Of a stretch of 64,000 bases of DNA, positions 27,080-36,319 are shown piece after piece. The notes under the pieces were generated by a model, which was given only the letters and a program-made list of their open reading frames with translations, did not search any database and was not told the origin of the DNA. The stretch comes from Kineosporia babensis (GTDB taxonomy: Bacteria > Actinomycetota > Actinomycetes > Actinomycetales > Kineosporiaceae). The stretch covers positions 611,348 through 675,347 of the forward strand of contig NZ_JAJOMB010000002.1 of assembly GCF_021129305.1 (NCBI RefSeq). The letters are read 5' to 3'. Positions within the stretch are counted from its first letter, which is position 1, and each line of letters begins with the position of its first letter. The translations under genes and the position numbers were made by a program.

Positions 27080-28191
27080 TGACCGAGACCACCACGACCC
27101 GGCCGGCCACCCGCGTCCCCAGTTTCGTTCTGGGTGTTCTTGTCGTCCTCGCCCTGGCCTGGATCAGCTACTACCTCAGTGAGCACGTGCCGGAATGGGC
27201 CGAGGGCGGATCCTGGGAAGACATCGCCTCGGCCGTCGAGTACCCGGTCTACGCCATCCTGTTCGGGCTGGCCGGCAACGCCGTACTCACTGCCACCGGC
27301 CTGCGCGAGCAGCTGGCCGAGGGCTTTCGCACCGAGTTCTTCATCAAGACCGGTCTGGTCCTGCTCGGCGCCTCGATCAACCTGAAGCTGATCGTCGACG
27401 CCGCGGGCCGCTCGATCCTGCAGGCGGTCCTGCTGATCACCATCGTCTTCGGCTTCACCTGGTGGCTGGGCGGCCGGCTCGGCCTGGACCAGAAGCTCCG
27501 CGCCCTCCTGGCCAGCGCGGTCTCGATCTGCGGGGTCAGCGCGGCGATCGCCGCGGCCGGCGCCGTGCAGGCCCGCAAAGAACAACTGGCCTACGCCGCG
27601 AGCCTGGTCATCGCCTTCGCGCTGCCGTCCATCTTCCTGCTTCCCTGGCTGGCCGACGTCCTCAATCTCGAGGATGCCGTGGCCGGGGCCTGGATCGGCG
27701 GCAACATCGACACCACCGCAGCGGTGACGGCGGCCGGGGCGATCGCGGGGGAGGGCCCGCTGGCGATCGCCAGCATCGTCAAGGTCACCCAGAACGCGCT
27801 GATCGGCGTGGTGGCGGTGGCGCTCGCGGCCTACTTCGCCTACCGGGTCGAGCGCACCCCGGGCGCCCCGAGGCCCGGCCTCGGCGAGTTGTGGCGGCGC
27901 TTCCCGAAGTTCGTGCTGGGTTTCGTCGCCGCCTCGGTGATCGCCACGATCTACCTGCAGAACGTCAGCGAGGCCACCGGCGACGACGCGATCGGGGTGG
28001 TCAACGACTTCCGGGTCTGGTTCCTGATCCTGGCGTTCGTCAGCATCGGCCTGGAGTTCCGGGTCTCGGCCCTGAAACAGGCCGGATGGCAGCCGATCGT
28101 GGTGTTCGGCGCCGCCACCGTGCTCAACATCCTGGTGGCTCTGGGGCTGGCGGCGCTGCTGTTCAGCGGCTTCGAGGTGCCGGCCGACTGA
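27079..28191 (+). CDS. YeiH/UPF0324 putative sulfate exporter family transporter
   Basis: 370 aa with about ten transmembrane helices. Conserved stretches: EYPVYAILFGLAGNAV, FIKTGLVLLGASINLKLIV, SVSICGVSAAIAAAGAVQA, and AGAWIGGNIDTTAAVTAAGAIAG. Family members are annotated as sulfate or sulfonate exporters on weak evidence. Coupled to the preceding small membrane protein. Confidence 0.88.
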   Translation: MTETTTTRPATRVPSFVLGVLVVLALAWISYYLSEHVPEWAEGGSWEDIASAVEYPVYAILFGLAGNAVLTATGLREQLAEGFRTEFFIKTGLVLLGASINLKLIVDAAGRSILQAVLLITIVFGFTWWLGGRLGLDQKLRALLASAVSICGVSAAIAAAGAVQARKEQLAYAASLVIAFALPSIFLLPWLADVLNLEDAVAGAWIGGNIDTTAAVTAAGAIAGEGPLAIASIVKVTQNALIGVVAVALAAYFAYRVERTPGAPRPGLGELWRRFPKFVLGFVAASVIATIYLQNVSEATGDDAIGVVNDFRVWFLILAFVSIGLEFRVSALKQAGWQPIVVFGAATVLNILVALGLAALLFSGFEVPAD

Positions 28192-28437
28192 TGGACGTGG
28201 GTGCGCGGCCTGGGCGGGAACGTCACGGTCAGGCCGCTGCCCCGGCCGGTCGAAGATGTGAAAGACACAGGTTCGCCTTGACGCTCACTTGACACACCGC
28301 GTCCGCCCTTGCCCTAAGGCTCAAAAAGTTTCCAGAAATCCTTCAAACCAGGCAACTTTCGCGGCCCCTGGTCCGACTAAGCAGGCGTGACCGAGCCCGA
28401 ATCAGGCGGGCCGAGGAAGACGGATGGGACGGCAACG

Positions 28438-29991
28438 ATGAAGCGACGGGGCAAGCGCGTACTGGGTATCGGCGGCGCGGCGACGGTTGCGGTCGCCGCG
28501 GTGGCCACGGCCGCGGTGGTGAACCTGCAGGGTGCCAGCGAGGCCACGGCAGCTGAGCCCAGCGGCGCGACCGGCTTCGCGGCGCAGAACGGCGGTACCA
28601 CCGGCGGCGCCGGCGGCAAGACCGTGCGGGCCACCACGGGAACCCAGATCCATCAGGCGCTTTGCGGTCGGGCGGCGAACAGCACCCCGATCATCATCGA
28701 GGTCGCCGGCACGATCACGATCGGCAACACCGCCAAGGTCTCGGGCAGCTGCAACACCGCGGCCGGCGTGATCGAGCTGAAGGACATCAGCAACGTGACG
28801 CTGATCGGCGTCGGCAGCACCGGGGTGTTCGACCAGATCGGCATCCACGTGCGCAACTCCAAGAACATCATCCTGCAGAACCTGCACGTGAAGAACGTGA
28901 AGAAGTCCAACGGCGCGACCTCCAACGGCGGCGACGCGATCGGCCTGGAGTCGAGCGTGAGCAACGTCTGGGCCGACCACCTCACCCTGGAGGCCTCCGG
29001 CGGCGAGTCCGAGGGTTACGACGGTCTTTTCGACATGAAGTCCGGCGTCAAGTACGTCACCCTCTCGTACAGCGTGCTGAAGAACTCCGGCCGGGGCGGC
29101 CTGGTGGGTTCCAGCGACAGCGACACCGGCAACGGCCCGGTGACCTACCACCACAACTACTACCAGAACATCGAATCGCGCACGCCGCTGCTGCGCGCGG
29201 CCACCGCGCACATCTACAACAACTACTACGAGAAGCTCGGCTCCTCGGGCATCAACCCCCGTAACGGCGGCAAGGCGCTGGTCCAGAACAACTACTTCAA
29301 GGACTCGCAGAACGTCCTGGGCACGTACTACACCGACCTCAAGGGCACCTGGCAGGCCTCGGGCAACGTCCTCGACAACGTGAAGTGGACCGGTGAGGGC
29401 ACCCACGCCGGCGCCGGCATGACGTCCAACGGCACGGTCACCGTCCCGTACACCACCAAGCTCGACGCCGGCGCCTCGATCCCCTCGATCGTGAAGAGCA
29501 CCGCTGGTCACGGCACCGGGATGAAGACCTCGGACGGCGGCACCACCGCGCCGAACCCGGGCACCACCACCCCCGCGCCGGGCACCACCACCCCGGCTCC
29601 CGGCACGACCACGCCGGCCCCGGCCCCGGGTGGCACCAACCTGTCGATCGGTGCGGGTGCGGACGGCAGCAGCAAGGCCTCGGGCAGCAGCTACGGCAAC
29701 GTCATCGACGGCAACACCAGCACCTACTGGCAGCCCAGCGGGAACACCGGCGACATCTCGGTGAAGTGGTCGAGCGCCAAGACCGTCGGCTCGATCGTGA
29801 TCAAGGAGGCGTCCGGCAGCAAGGTCACCTCCTGGAAGCTGATCGACGAGACCAGCGGCAAGACGATCTCCACGGGGACGAACTCCGGCGTGAAGACGTT
29901 CACCCCGATCTCGACCAAGAAGCTGACCTTCGAGGTGGTCTCCGCGACCGGCACCACGCGGATCACCGAGTTCGAGACCTACGCCAAGTGA
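28438..29991 (+). CDS. Secreted pectate lyase (PL1) with C-terminal discoidin-like domain
   Basis: 517 aa. A signal peptide (MKRRGKRVLGIGGAATVAVAAVATAAVV) with a twin-basic start precedes a parallel beta-helix lyase domain (about 65-360; VWADHLTLEAS, YHHNYYQNIESRTPLLR, IYNNYYEKLGSSGI, typical PL1 motifs). Then comes a Pro/Thr linker with three APGTTTP units and an F5/8-type-C-like domain (about 400-517, VIDGNTSTYWQPSG), which would bind carbohydrate. It cleaves polygalacturonate by beta-elimination. The ATG at 28438 is the first that gives a complete signal peptide. The gap before it (246 bp) is less GC-rich and contains TTGACA at 28289. Confidence 0.93.
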   Translation: MKRRGKRVLGIGGAATVAVAAVATAAVVNLQGASEATAAEPSGATGFAAQNGGTTGGAGGKTVRATTGTQIHQALCGRAANSTPIIIEVAGTITIGNTAKVSGSCNTAAGVIELKDISNVTLIGVGSTGVFDQIGIHVRNSKNIILQNLHVKNVKKSNGATSNGGDAIGLESSVSNVWADHLTLEASGGESEGYDGLFDMKSGVKYVTLSYSVLKNSGRGGLVGSSDSDTGNGPVTYHHNYYQNIESRTPLLRAATAHIYNNYYEKLGSSGINPRNGGKALVQNNYFKDSQNVLGTYYTDLKGTWQASGNVLDNVKWTGEGTHAGAGMTSNGTVTVPYTTKLDAGASIPSIVKSTAGHGTGMKTSDGGTTAPNPGTTTPAPGTTTPAPGTTTPAPAPGGTNLSIGAGADGSSKASGSSYGNVIDGNTSTYWQPSGNTGDISVKWSSAKTVGSIVIKEASGSKVTSWKLIDETSGKTISTGTNSGVKTFTPISTKKLTFEVVSATGTTRITEFETYAK

Positions 29992-30113
29992 CGTCTCGAT
30001 AGGCACCTGATCCGGTCCGCCGGCAGGGGGTGGTCAAGAGCAGTCCCCGGAGTGGGATATGCTCTTAGAGCTTCCTGAGCAGGGCAACCGCCTCGGCGGA
30101 CCGAATCAGGGGC

Positions 30114-30189
<76 letters not shown>

Positions 30190-30190
30190 G

Positions 30191-30235
30191 ACAAATTAAG
30201 GGACCGTCATCGACGGTCCCTTAATTTTGTTTGGG
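30191..30235 (+). terminator. Terminator of tRNA-Ala copy 2
   Basis: Arms 30191-30208 and 30212-30230 (AAATTAAGGGACCGTC / GACGGTCCCTTAATTT) form an AT-capped stem with a 3-nt loop, with T-rich tail. The GGGACCGTC/GACGGTCCC core is shared with copy 1. Confidence 0.9.
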
Positions 30236-30333
30236 GGCTTGTTCTGCTGCTCGGGGTGATGAGTGGCGGGTCATGAGGCAAGGGTCCGTAGTGAACCTCC
30301 GCCTGACCGTACTCTTCCGGGAAGCCGGAGCAG

Positions 30334-30351
30334 ATTATCCAATCTGATAAT
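30334..30351. promoter_or_regulatory. Candidate operator/promoter of the HTH-nucleotidyltransferase pair
   Basis: ATTATCCAATCTGATAAT: ATTATC and GATAAT are perfect inverted halves with 6 nt between, an AT-rich island in GC-rich DNA. The right half is a good -10 hexamer with TG at -1 (TGATAAT), so binding here would block transcription. It lies 9 bp before the start of the HTH gene. Confidence 0.6.
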
Positions 30352-30359
30352 ATTCTCGA

Positions 30360-30950
30360 GTGGATGTCGATCTGCGGGTCATGACTGAGGATCTCGACCG
30401 TGCTTGTCGAGACAGTGGCCTTCGACAGGCAGCCTTCGCCGCGGCCCTCGGTACATCTGCATCGCGCTTCTCCACCTACCGGTCGGGGCGGACTGTTCCC
30501 TCGGCAACCTTCTACCTTCGCGCTCGGCGCATTGGTAGTGCGCTGAAGCAAGCATCCGACCATGGCTGGATGACTCCTCCGATGTCAGCCGCCGCCATCG
30601 CGAGCGCCTTGGCCGAGCCTGACGAGATCTGGGCCTTCAAACTCGCTCTTCAGGCCCGCGATCATCTGCGAGAGCTCTTGACTGACCGTCCCGAGATTTC
30701 CAGTGCCTGGGAGGCTGCCCCTCAGAGCACCGGGCGAACGGAGTGGGACGCGTTCCTGGCCGCCTTGGCAGAACATGAATTCGACTTGGCCGGCCAGCCG
30801 ACTCCGGCCTGGACGCAGCGCGCCGCGCTTACGGCCGACTGGATCCTTGACAGCCCGATGTTCGATGAGATGGGTGTCCGCGCCCATACGCCATCCTGGC
30901 TCGCGCAACGCCGTATCTATGTTTCTGCGAGGGATCTGACCACCGTATGA
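30360..30950 (+). CDS. HTH (XRE-like) protein with unknown C-terminal domain, probable antitoxin
   Basis: 196 aa. Residues about 8-70 form a Cro/C1-type HTH (LRQAAFAAALGTSASRFSTYRSGRTVPS). Residues about 92-196 match the solo protein at 23350-23844 (WAFKLALQARDH, PAWTQR, TPSWLAQRRIYVSARDL). The stop overlaps the next start (ATGA). In-frame starts are GTG 30360 and ATG 30381. The operator-like inverted repeat just upstream suggests autorepression, as in toxin-antitoxin modules. Confidence 0.8.
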   Translation: MDVDLRVMTEDLDRACRDSGLRQAAFAAALGTSASRFSTYRSGRTVPSATFYLRARRIGSALKQASDHGWMTPPMSAAAIASALAEPDEIWAFKLALQARDHLRELLTDRPEISSAWEAAPQSTGRTEWDAFLAALAEHEFDLAGQPTPAWTQRAALTADWILDSPMFDEMGVRAHTPSWLAQRRIYVSARDLTTV

Positions 30951-31516
30951 GTGATCTTTCGCCGGAGCTGAGCCGGCCGCGCATGGAGCATCTGCTGGCC
31001 CTGCTCAACGTCCGGCTCAAGGAACGCGGTGTGCGCGCCAGCATCTACGTCGTAGGTGGTGCCGCCATTGCTCTGTCGGTTCGGAACGACCGGCGTACCA
31101 GGGATATCGACGTTCTGGCGTCCGATTCGGCGGTGCTGGAAGAGGCTGCCACGGTCGCCAGAGCCGAGAAGATGTCTCCGCGGTGGCTCAACCAGGCGGC
31201 GCGTCCATGGATCCCGCCCCACCCGGCGATTTCGCTGCCCGAGCTTCCAGGGCTACGAGTCGTCTTTGCTCCACCGGAGCACTTGATGGCGATGAAGCTC
31301 GTGGCCATGCGACGGCAAGATCTGCGCGACATCGTGGCTCTGGCTCGGGAGATCGGCATGCTGGAGGCCGGTGCCGAGGATTATGCGGACTTGCTCGAAC
31401 GTGTCTACGGTGACGAGTACGCGTTGCAGCAGGTCCTTGGCGTCCCTCTCGAACAGGTGAGGGGTGAAGCCGTCGCTAGAGGCGAAATGGCTCTTCAAGC
31501 AATAAATTTGATCTGA
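30947..31516 (+). CDS. DUF6036-type nucleotidyltransferase, probable toxin
   Basis: 189 aa. It has the nucleotidyltransferase fold with VVGGAAIALSVRNDRRTRDIDVLAS, retaining the GG and Asp-Ile-Asp metal motif, plus the AMKLVAMRRQDLRDIVAL segment found in AbiEii/MenT-like and DUF6036 proteins. Coupled to the HTH gene by a 4-nt overlap. Family relatives add nucleotides to tRNA or other targets; activity here is inferred. No other toxin domain is visible. Confidence 0.75.
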   Translation: MSDLSPELSRPRMEHLLALLNVRLKERGVRASIYVVGGAAIALSVRNDRRTRDIDVLASDSAVLEEAATVARAEKMSPRWLNQAARPWIPPHPAISLPELPGLRVVFAPPEHLMAMKLVAMRRQDLRDIVALAREIGMLEAGAEDYADLLERVYGDEYALQQVLGVPLEQVRGEAVARGEMALQAINLI

Positions 31517-32161
31517 GCGCGCGTGCCCGGGACCAGCGTGAAACGCAACCCGCCGTGGGATGAACCGACTGTAAGGGCCGCGTCCTCCCGTTCCACCGGT
31601 CCTACTCTCTCCGGGGCAGATTGGATCAACCGAAGGAACAGCTCCGGATGCGAGCAGCGACCTCGGCCCAAGTCTTCTTGCCCGTGCTGACCTCCAAGTC
31701 GGAGGCGATGCCCTGATGCACCGCCTCCGCCTGCTTGGCTGCCATCCCAGTGACTTGATCACCACGAGCGCGTTCCCGCTCGGCCACGATCGCTGGGGTC
31801 GCAGTGCACCCCGGCCCAGCCCACCTGAACCTCAACCAGGGCGGCCTGCCAGTGGTGCTGCCCGCTGGTAAGCCGGTCCGAAGACCGATTGCACGCTGAA
31901 GATGCTGAGGCTGCGGTCGTGGGTGCAGCGAAACGTCCGCACCGCCCGGCGGTGCGGGCGTCCTTTGTTGTGGCGAATATTTTTATCGGGCAGTGGATTT
32001 CGCCGGTTCTCCCGGCTGGCGGAATGAGACCGGCCGCCGCCGCGCCCTAGCCATCCCTGAAATCGGTACCTAGAGTGTTGATGGTTACAACTCGGCAACA
32101 AGCGAAACAAATGGCATCACCACGGCGGGCGTTGCGGACGGACCAAGGGCGGTTCTCCACG
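31517..32161. other. Gap without clear genes downstream of the HTH-nucleotidyltransferase pair
   Basis: 645 bp. A 69-codon minus-strand ORF at 31626-31835 (ending SDLEVSTGKKTWAEVAARIRSCSFG) may be a remnant or small gene; I do not recognise it. An inverted repeat at 31937-31957 (CCGCACCGCC / GGCGGTGCGG) followed by TCCTTTGTTG looks like a terminator. The last 90 bp before the regulator have low-GC third positions in the open frame, so I treat them as non-coding leader. Confidence 0.5.
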
Positions 32162-33529
32162 ATGAAGGATGCACGACGGCGTGAACCTCTGGGCTCGGTG
32201 TACGCCGCCTGGGAACGGTTCGTGCAGGGCGAGGACCAGGTGCTGGGCGTTCGCCCCGAGGTGGCGATCTCCTGGCATCGTTGTCGCGAGCGCTACCGGG
32301 TCGATCCGAACCTGACCGAGGCGCCGATCGCGGTTGCCGAGATCGAGCACACCCCTGAGCATGACGGCGTGTTCGCCGAGCTGGGCTTTCGGGCGGCGGC
32401 GGTGGCCCAGGACGTGGGCTTCGCCGGGGGAGTGCTCACCGTCACCGACTCCACCGGGCGCATCCTGGCCGAGTGGGGTGACCAGGGAACTCTCGCCCGC
32501 GCGGCCGAGGCCAATCTCGCCCCCTGGTTCTGCTGGTCGGAATCGGCGGCGGGCACCAACGGCATGGGCATGGCTCTTGAGACGCACGGCCCGGTGCTGG
32601 TCAAGGGGCCGGAGCACTGGTGCAAGGCGTTTCACGACTGGACGTGTGCGGGCGTCGCGGTGCGCGACGTGGTCACCCGTGAGCCGATCGCCGTCCTGAA
32701 CATCTCGTGCTGGCGCAGTCGGCTGCCGTCGTTCGCCGGGAACTGGCTGAGCAACGCCGCTGTCACTACCCAGGCCCAACTGCGAAGACGCGCGCGCAAC
32801 AGCGGAGCCGAGCTGGTTGCGGCGTACACCCAGGCCCGGGCGGGGGCGAGCACTCCGCTCGCGGCGATGGACACGGCCGGGAAGGTGGTGATCGCCGACG
32901 AGACGGCCAGTGTGCTGATGGGTGTTCCGGCGGCCACCCCTGCGCTCGATCCGACGGTGCGCTGGAATCCCGGCCTCCCGGAGCTGATCGGCGCCGCGCA
33001 GTACGCCGCCACGCAGGCGGCGCGGAATCCGGACTGGGTGGGCTCCACGCAGATCTTCACGAACCTCTCCGACGAACCCACGCCGATCGTCATCCGCCCG
33101 GTGTTCCTGTCCGGCCATCTGATCGGCAACCTGGTCCACTTCAACGCCACCGAGCCCGGTCCGGGCATGCCCAGTGCTGACCGCCCAGCCGCGATCCGGC
33201 CGCGCAGAGTGGTCGCCACCAGGGAGAACCGCATGGTGTTGTTGCGTCTGCCCGAGGTCGCCTTCGCGGAGTCGGACGGCAACGACGTCTGGCTCTCCAC
33301 CGATCAAGGACGCTTGCGGGCGGCGTCGGCGAGTCTGGACCGGTTGGGCGGGGAACTGGCCGACGTCGGGTTTCTCCGGGTGCACCGCAGCTATGTGGTC
33401 AACCTGAGCCGGGTGCGGGAGGTCGAACGCGGCCGAGGCGGAGAACTGCTGCTGATCATGGAAAACGGGGGAGACGTACCGGTCTCCCGACGTAATGCCC
33501 CGGCTGTACGTCGCGCGCTCGACATCTAA
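32162..33529 (+). CDS. GAF-domain regulator with LytTR DNA-binding domain
   Basis: About 455 aa. N-terminal helical part and GAF/AcoR-like sensor ([50 protein letters not shown]), then a C-terminal LytTR domain ([20 protein letters not shown]) that contacts DNA. Start is uncertain: the frame is open to 32075, but ATG 32162 is where GC-rich coding begins. It is followed 8 bp later by katG and so may control katG and the nearby PQQ alcohol dehydrogenase genes. In other actinobacteria such regulators sit near alcohol-oxidising enzymes; not tested here. Confidence 0.85.
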   Translation: MKDARRREPLGSVYAAWERFVQGEDQVLGVRPEVAISWHRCRERYRVDPNLTEAPIAVAEIEHTPEHDGVFAELGFRAAAVAQDVGFAGGVLTVTDSTGRILAEWGDQGTLARAAEANLAPWFCWSESAAGTNGMGMALETHGPVLVKGPEHWCKAFHDWTCAGVAVRDVVTREPIAVLNISCWRSRLPSFAGNWLSNAAVTTQAQLRRRARNSGAELVAAYTQARAGASTPLAAMDTAGKVVIADETASVLMGVPAATPALDPTVRWNPGLPELIGAAQYAATQAARNPDWVGSTQIFTNLSDEPTPIVIRPVFLSGHLIGNLVHFNATEPGPGMPSADRPAAIRPRRVVATRENRMVLLRLPEVAFAESDGNDVWLSTDQGRLRAASASLDRLGGELADVGFLRVHRSYVVNLSRVREVERGRGGELLLIMENGGDVPVSRRNAPAVRRALDI

Positions 33530-33537
33530 GGAGCCTT

Positions 33538-35742
33538 GTGGCTGATCGTTCCCATGACGCTGCCCCCGGTGGTGGGCTGGGGCTACCCAGTCCGCACGAG
33601 CGTCCGTACTCAGCCATCCTCGACTCACGTGGAACATCCGAAGACAGCAGCAGACATTTGGATCTCAGCGTTCTGCAGTGGCCTGCATCCGACGATTTCG
33701 ATTACCCAAAGGCTTTCGCCGAAGTAGACCTTGACGCGTTGGCCCGGGATGTCGATGCGGTGCTCACCACGTCGCAGGACTGGTGGCCGGCCGACTTCGG
33801 CCACTACGGGCCGCTGATCGTCCGGATGGTCTGGCACTGCGCCGGTACCTACAGGATTGGGGACGGTCGTGGCGGCCCGAGCGCGAGCCTGCAGCGATTT
33901 GCTCCGGTGGACAGCTGGCCGGACAACCGGAACCTGGACAAGGCGCGTCGCCTGCTCTGGCCGGTGAAGAAGAAGTACGGCCGGCGGATCTCCTGGGCTG
34001 ACCTCATGGTCTTCGCCGGCAACCGGGCGCTGGAGTCGATGGGCCTGCGTACTTTCGGCTACGCGGGTGGGCGGGACGAGGTCTACCAGGCAGATCGGGT
34101 GGACTGGGGGCCGGAACAGGCGTGGATGGCCGATGAACGGCATACCGGGGTGCACGATCTGAACGGGCCGTTGGCGGCGGACCAGCTGGGGTTGATCTAC
34201 GTCAATCCGGAAGGCCCGAACACGGTGCCGGATCCGCTGATGTCGGCGCGGGACATCCGCGACACGTTCCGGCGGATGGGCTTCAACGACGAGGAAACCG
34301 TTGCCCTGATAGGCGGCGGGCACACGTTCGGCAAGACCCACGGCGTGGCGGACCCGGAGCGGTACCTGGGCCCGGAGCCTGCGGTGGCAGATCTGGAACA
34401 GCAGGGGTTCGGCTGGCAGGGCGGGCATGGCACCGGTCAGGCCGGGGACACGGTGACGAGCGGTCTGGACGGAACCTGGACCCAGACGCCGACAACCTGG
34501 GACAACAGCTACTTCCGGAACTTGTTTCAGTACGAGTGGGACGTGGCGCTGAGCCCGGCCGGGTTGTGGCAGTGGGTGCCGCGAGGCGGGGCGGGCGCCG
34601 GGACGGTGCCGGACGCGCACGATCCGGCCGTGCGGCACGCGCCCACGTTCCTGACCACAGATCTGGCCTTTCGGGTAGACCCGGACTACGAGCCGATCGC
34701 CCGGCGGTTCATGGAGCATCCGGAGCAGTTGGCCGAGGCGTTCGCCCGGGCCTGGTTCAAGCTCACCCACATCGACATGGGCCCGCGGGAGCGCTATCTC
34801 GGGCCGCTCGTCCCGCAGGAGCACCTGGTCTGGCAGGACCCGGTCCCGCCCCCAGTACGGACCGAGTTCAGTACCAGCCTCACCCTCGATGAGATCACGC
34901 AGCTCAAGCACCAGATCCTCCGTTCCGGCCGGACCATCGCCGACCTTGTCTCCACCGCCTGGGCCTCGGCCTCCACCTACCGCAACAGCGACCGGCGCGG
35001 CGGTTCGAACGGTGGCCGGGTACGTCTCGAGCCGCAGCGCTCCTGGGAAGCCAACGATCCGGAAACCCTGCACCCGGTGCTGCAAACCCTGGAAGAGCTC
35101 AGACCACCGAACATCTCGATGGCCGACCTCGTCGTCCTGGGCGGCTGTGCAGCGGTGGAAGCAGCCGCCCGGAAAGCTGGCCACGAGATCGACGTGCCCT
35201 TCACCCCCGGCCGCATCGATGCTTCGCAGGCCTGGACCGACCCGCAATGGTTCGCCGCGCTGGAACCGCTGGCCGACGGCTTCCGCAACTACCGCAGCCG
35301 AAGAGCCCAGCACCTGTCCGAGCGCTTACTGATCGACCGGGCGAGCCAGCTGACCCTGAGCGCCCCCGAGATGACCGTGCTGCTCGGCGGTCTGCGCGCA
35401 CTCGGCATCGGCCGTGACGGACTCGGCGTGCTCACCGCCACTCCCGGCGTGCTGACCAATGACTTCTTCGTGAATCTCCTTGACATGCGCTACCACTGGA
35501 CTCCAGCAACGGAAAAATCATCATCGGAAGCTACTTTCGAAGGAAGGGACCGGAGTACCGGAGAGGTGTGCTGGCGCGCCGGCCGGGCTGATCTCGTCTT
35601 CGGATCCAACCCCGAACTGCGGGCGCTGAGCGAACTCTACGCGGCCGATGACGCCGAACCGAATTTTGCCCGGGACTTCGTGGCGGCCTGGGACAAGGTG
35701 ATGAATCTCGGCCGGTGGGCGCAGAACCGGTCTGAACGGTAG
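33538..35742 (+). CDS. katG: Catalase-peroxidase
   Basis: 734 aa, heme enzyme that dismutates hydrogen peroxide and has peroxidase activity. Arg96, Trp99 and His100 ([11 protein letters not shown]) form the distal site; His262 ([11 protein letters not shown]) is the proximal heme ligand. Trp99, Tyr221 (IYVNPEGP) and Met247 are spaced exactly as the Trp-Tyr-Met cofactor of known KatG. GTG start 8 bp after the regulator stop. Two-domain length is normal. It precedes the PQQ genes. Confidence 0.97.
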   Translation: MADRSHDAAPGGGLGLPSPHERPYSAILDSRGTSEDSSRHLDLSVLQWPASDDFDYPKAFAEVDLDALARDVDAVLTTSQDWWPADFGHYGPLIVRMVWHCAGTYRIGDGRGGPSASLQRFAPVDSWPDNRNLDKARRLLWPVKKKYGRRISWADLMVFAGNRALESMGLRTFGYAGGRDEVYQADRVDWGPEQAWMADERHTGVHDLNGPLAADQLGLIYVNPEGPNTVPDPLMSARDIRDTFRRMGFNDEETVALIGGGHTFGKTHGVADPERYLGPEPAVADLEQQGFGWQGGHGTGQAGDTVTSGLDGTWTQTPTTWDNSYFRNLFQYEWDVALSPAGLWQWVPRGGAGAGTVPDAHDPAVRHAPTFLTTDLAFRVDPDYEPIARRFMEHPEQLAEAFARAWFKLTHIDMGPRERYLGPLVPQEHLVWQDPVPPPVRTEFSTSLTLDEITQLKHQILRSGRTIADLVSTAWASASTYRNSDRRGGSNGGRVRLEPQRSWEANDPETLHPVLQTLEELRPPNISMADLVVLGGCAAVEAAARKAGHEIDVPFTPGRIDASQAWTDPQWFAALEPLADGFRNYRSRRAQHLSERLLIDRASQLTLSAPEMTVLLGGLRALGIGRDGLGVLTATPGVLTNDFFVNLLDMRYHWTPATEKSSSEATFEGRDRSTGEVCWRAGRADLVFGSNPELRALSELYAADDAEPNFARDFVAAWDKVMNLGRWAQNRSER

Positions 35743-35843
35743 CTCGGGGCGGGCGAACGGCGGCCCGGCGAGAATGTCGGACCCCCGGCGTAAGGTCCAC
35801 TTCGGCGGAAGGTTTGATCGTTTCCGACGAGGAGCTGAGGTCG

Positions 35844-36305
35844 ATGACGACCGTGGAAGAACGCGAAGATCTGCTGCGCCGGCTGGGGTTGGGCGGGCAG
35901 AACACCGCTGCCCTGGGCCGGCTGCTGAACACCGGCAATGTCGCCGAGGCCAAGGAACGGGAGGACGGGGTGATGGAGGCGACGATCCGGATCCGTCCCG
36001 ACGAGATCTGCTGGGACCCCTCGATCCTGGTGCTGCCGCACGGCGGCGACCTGGAACTCGAGCTGATCAACGACGACCTGAACACGCACTGCGCCCTGCT
36101 GCCAAGCAACGGTGACCGCAAGTTCATCTGGCTGGTCAACCACTCCCGGGGCACGGCCAGACTCAATCTGGACGGCCCGGGCTACTACTGGTTCAGCTCG
36201 CCCTCCGGCAACGACGAGGGCCGCGGCCTGACCGGTGCCATCGTCGTCCTCGGGGACGTGCCGCCGGAGGCCCGTCTCGACCGTCCCGACCAGCCGCGCC
36301 CCTGA
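35844..36305 (+). CDS. PQQ-associated cupredoxin-like protein (MSMEG_3727 type)
   Basis: 153 aa from the ATG 35844, with GAGG upstream; a longer frame (from 35814) is possible. The body (MEATIRIRPDEICWDPSILVLPHGG, then DDLNTHCALLPSNGDRKF, then GYYWFSSPSGNDEGRGLTGAIVVLG) is a cupredoxin-like sandwich. The second copper motif has Ser, Asn and Leu where cupredoxins have Cys, His and Met, so a classical copper site is unlikely. It precedes the PQQ dehydrogenase by 14 bp; probably an electron-transfer or folding partner. No signal peptide is visible. Confidence 0.85.
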   Translation: MTTVEEREDLLRRLGLGGQNTAALGRLLNTGNVAEAKEREDGVMEATIRIRPDEICWDPSILVLPHGGDLELELINDDLNTHCALLPSNGDRKFIWLVNHSRGTARLNLDGPGYYWFSSPSGNDEGRGLTGAIVVLGDVPPEARLDRPDQPRP

Positions 36306-36319
36306 AAGGAGCCATCGCG

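Noticed and set aside
31832..32110. Minus-strand ORF before the GAF-LytTR regulator
   Set aside because: No domain, odd composition, and it overlaps a terminator-like repeat.
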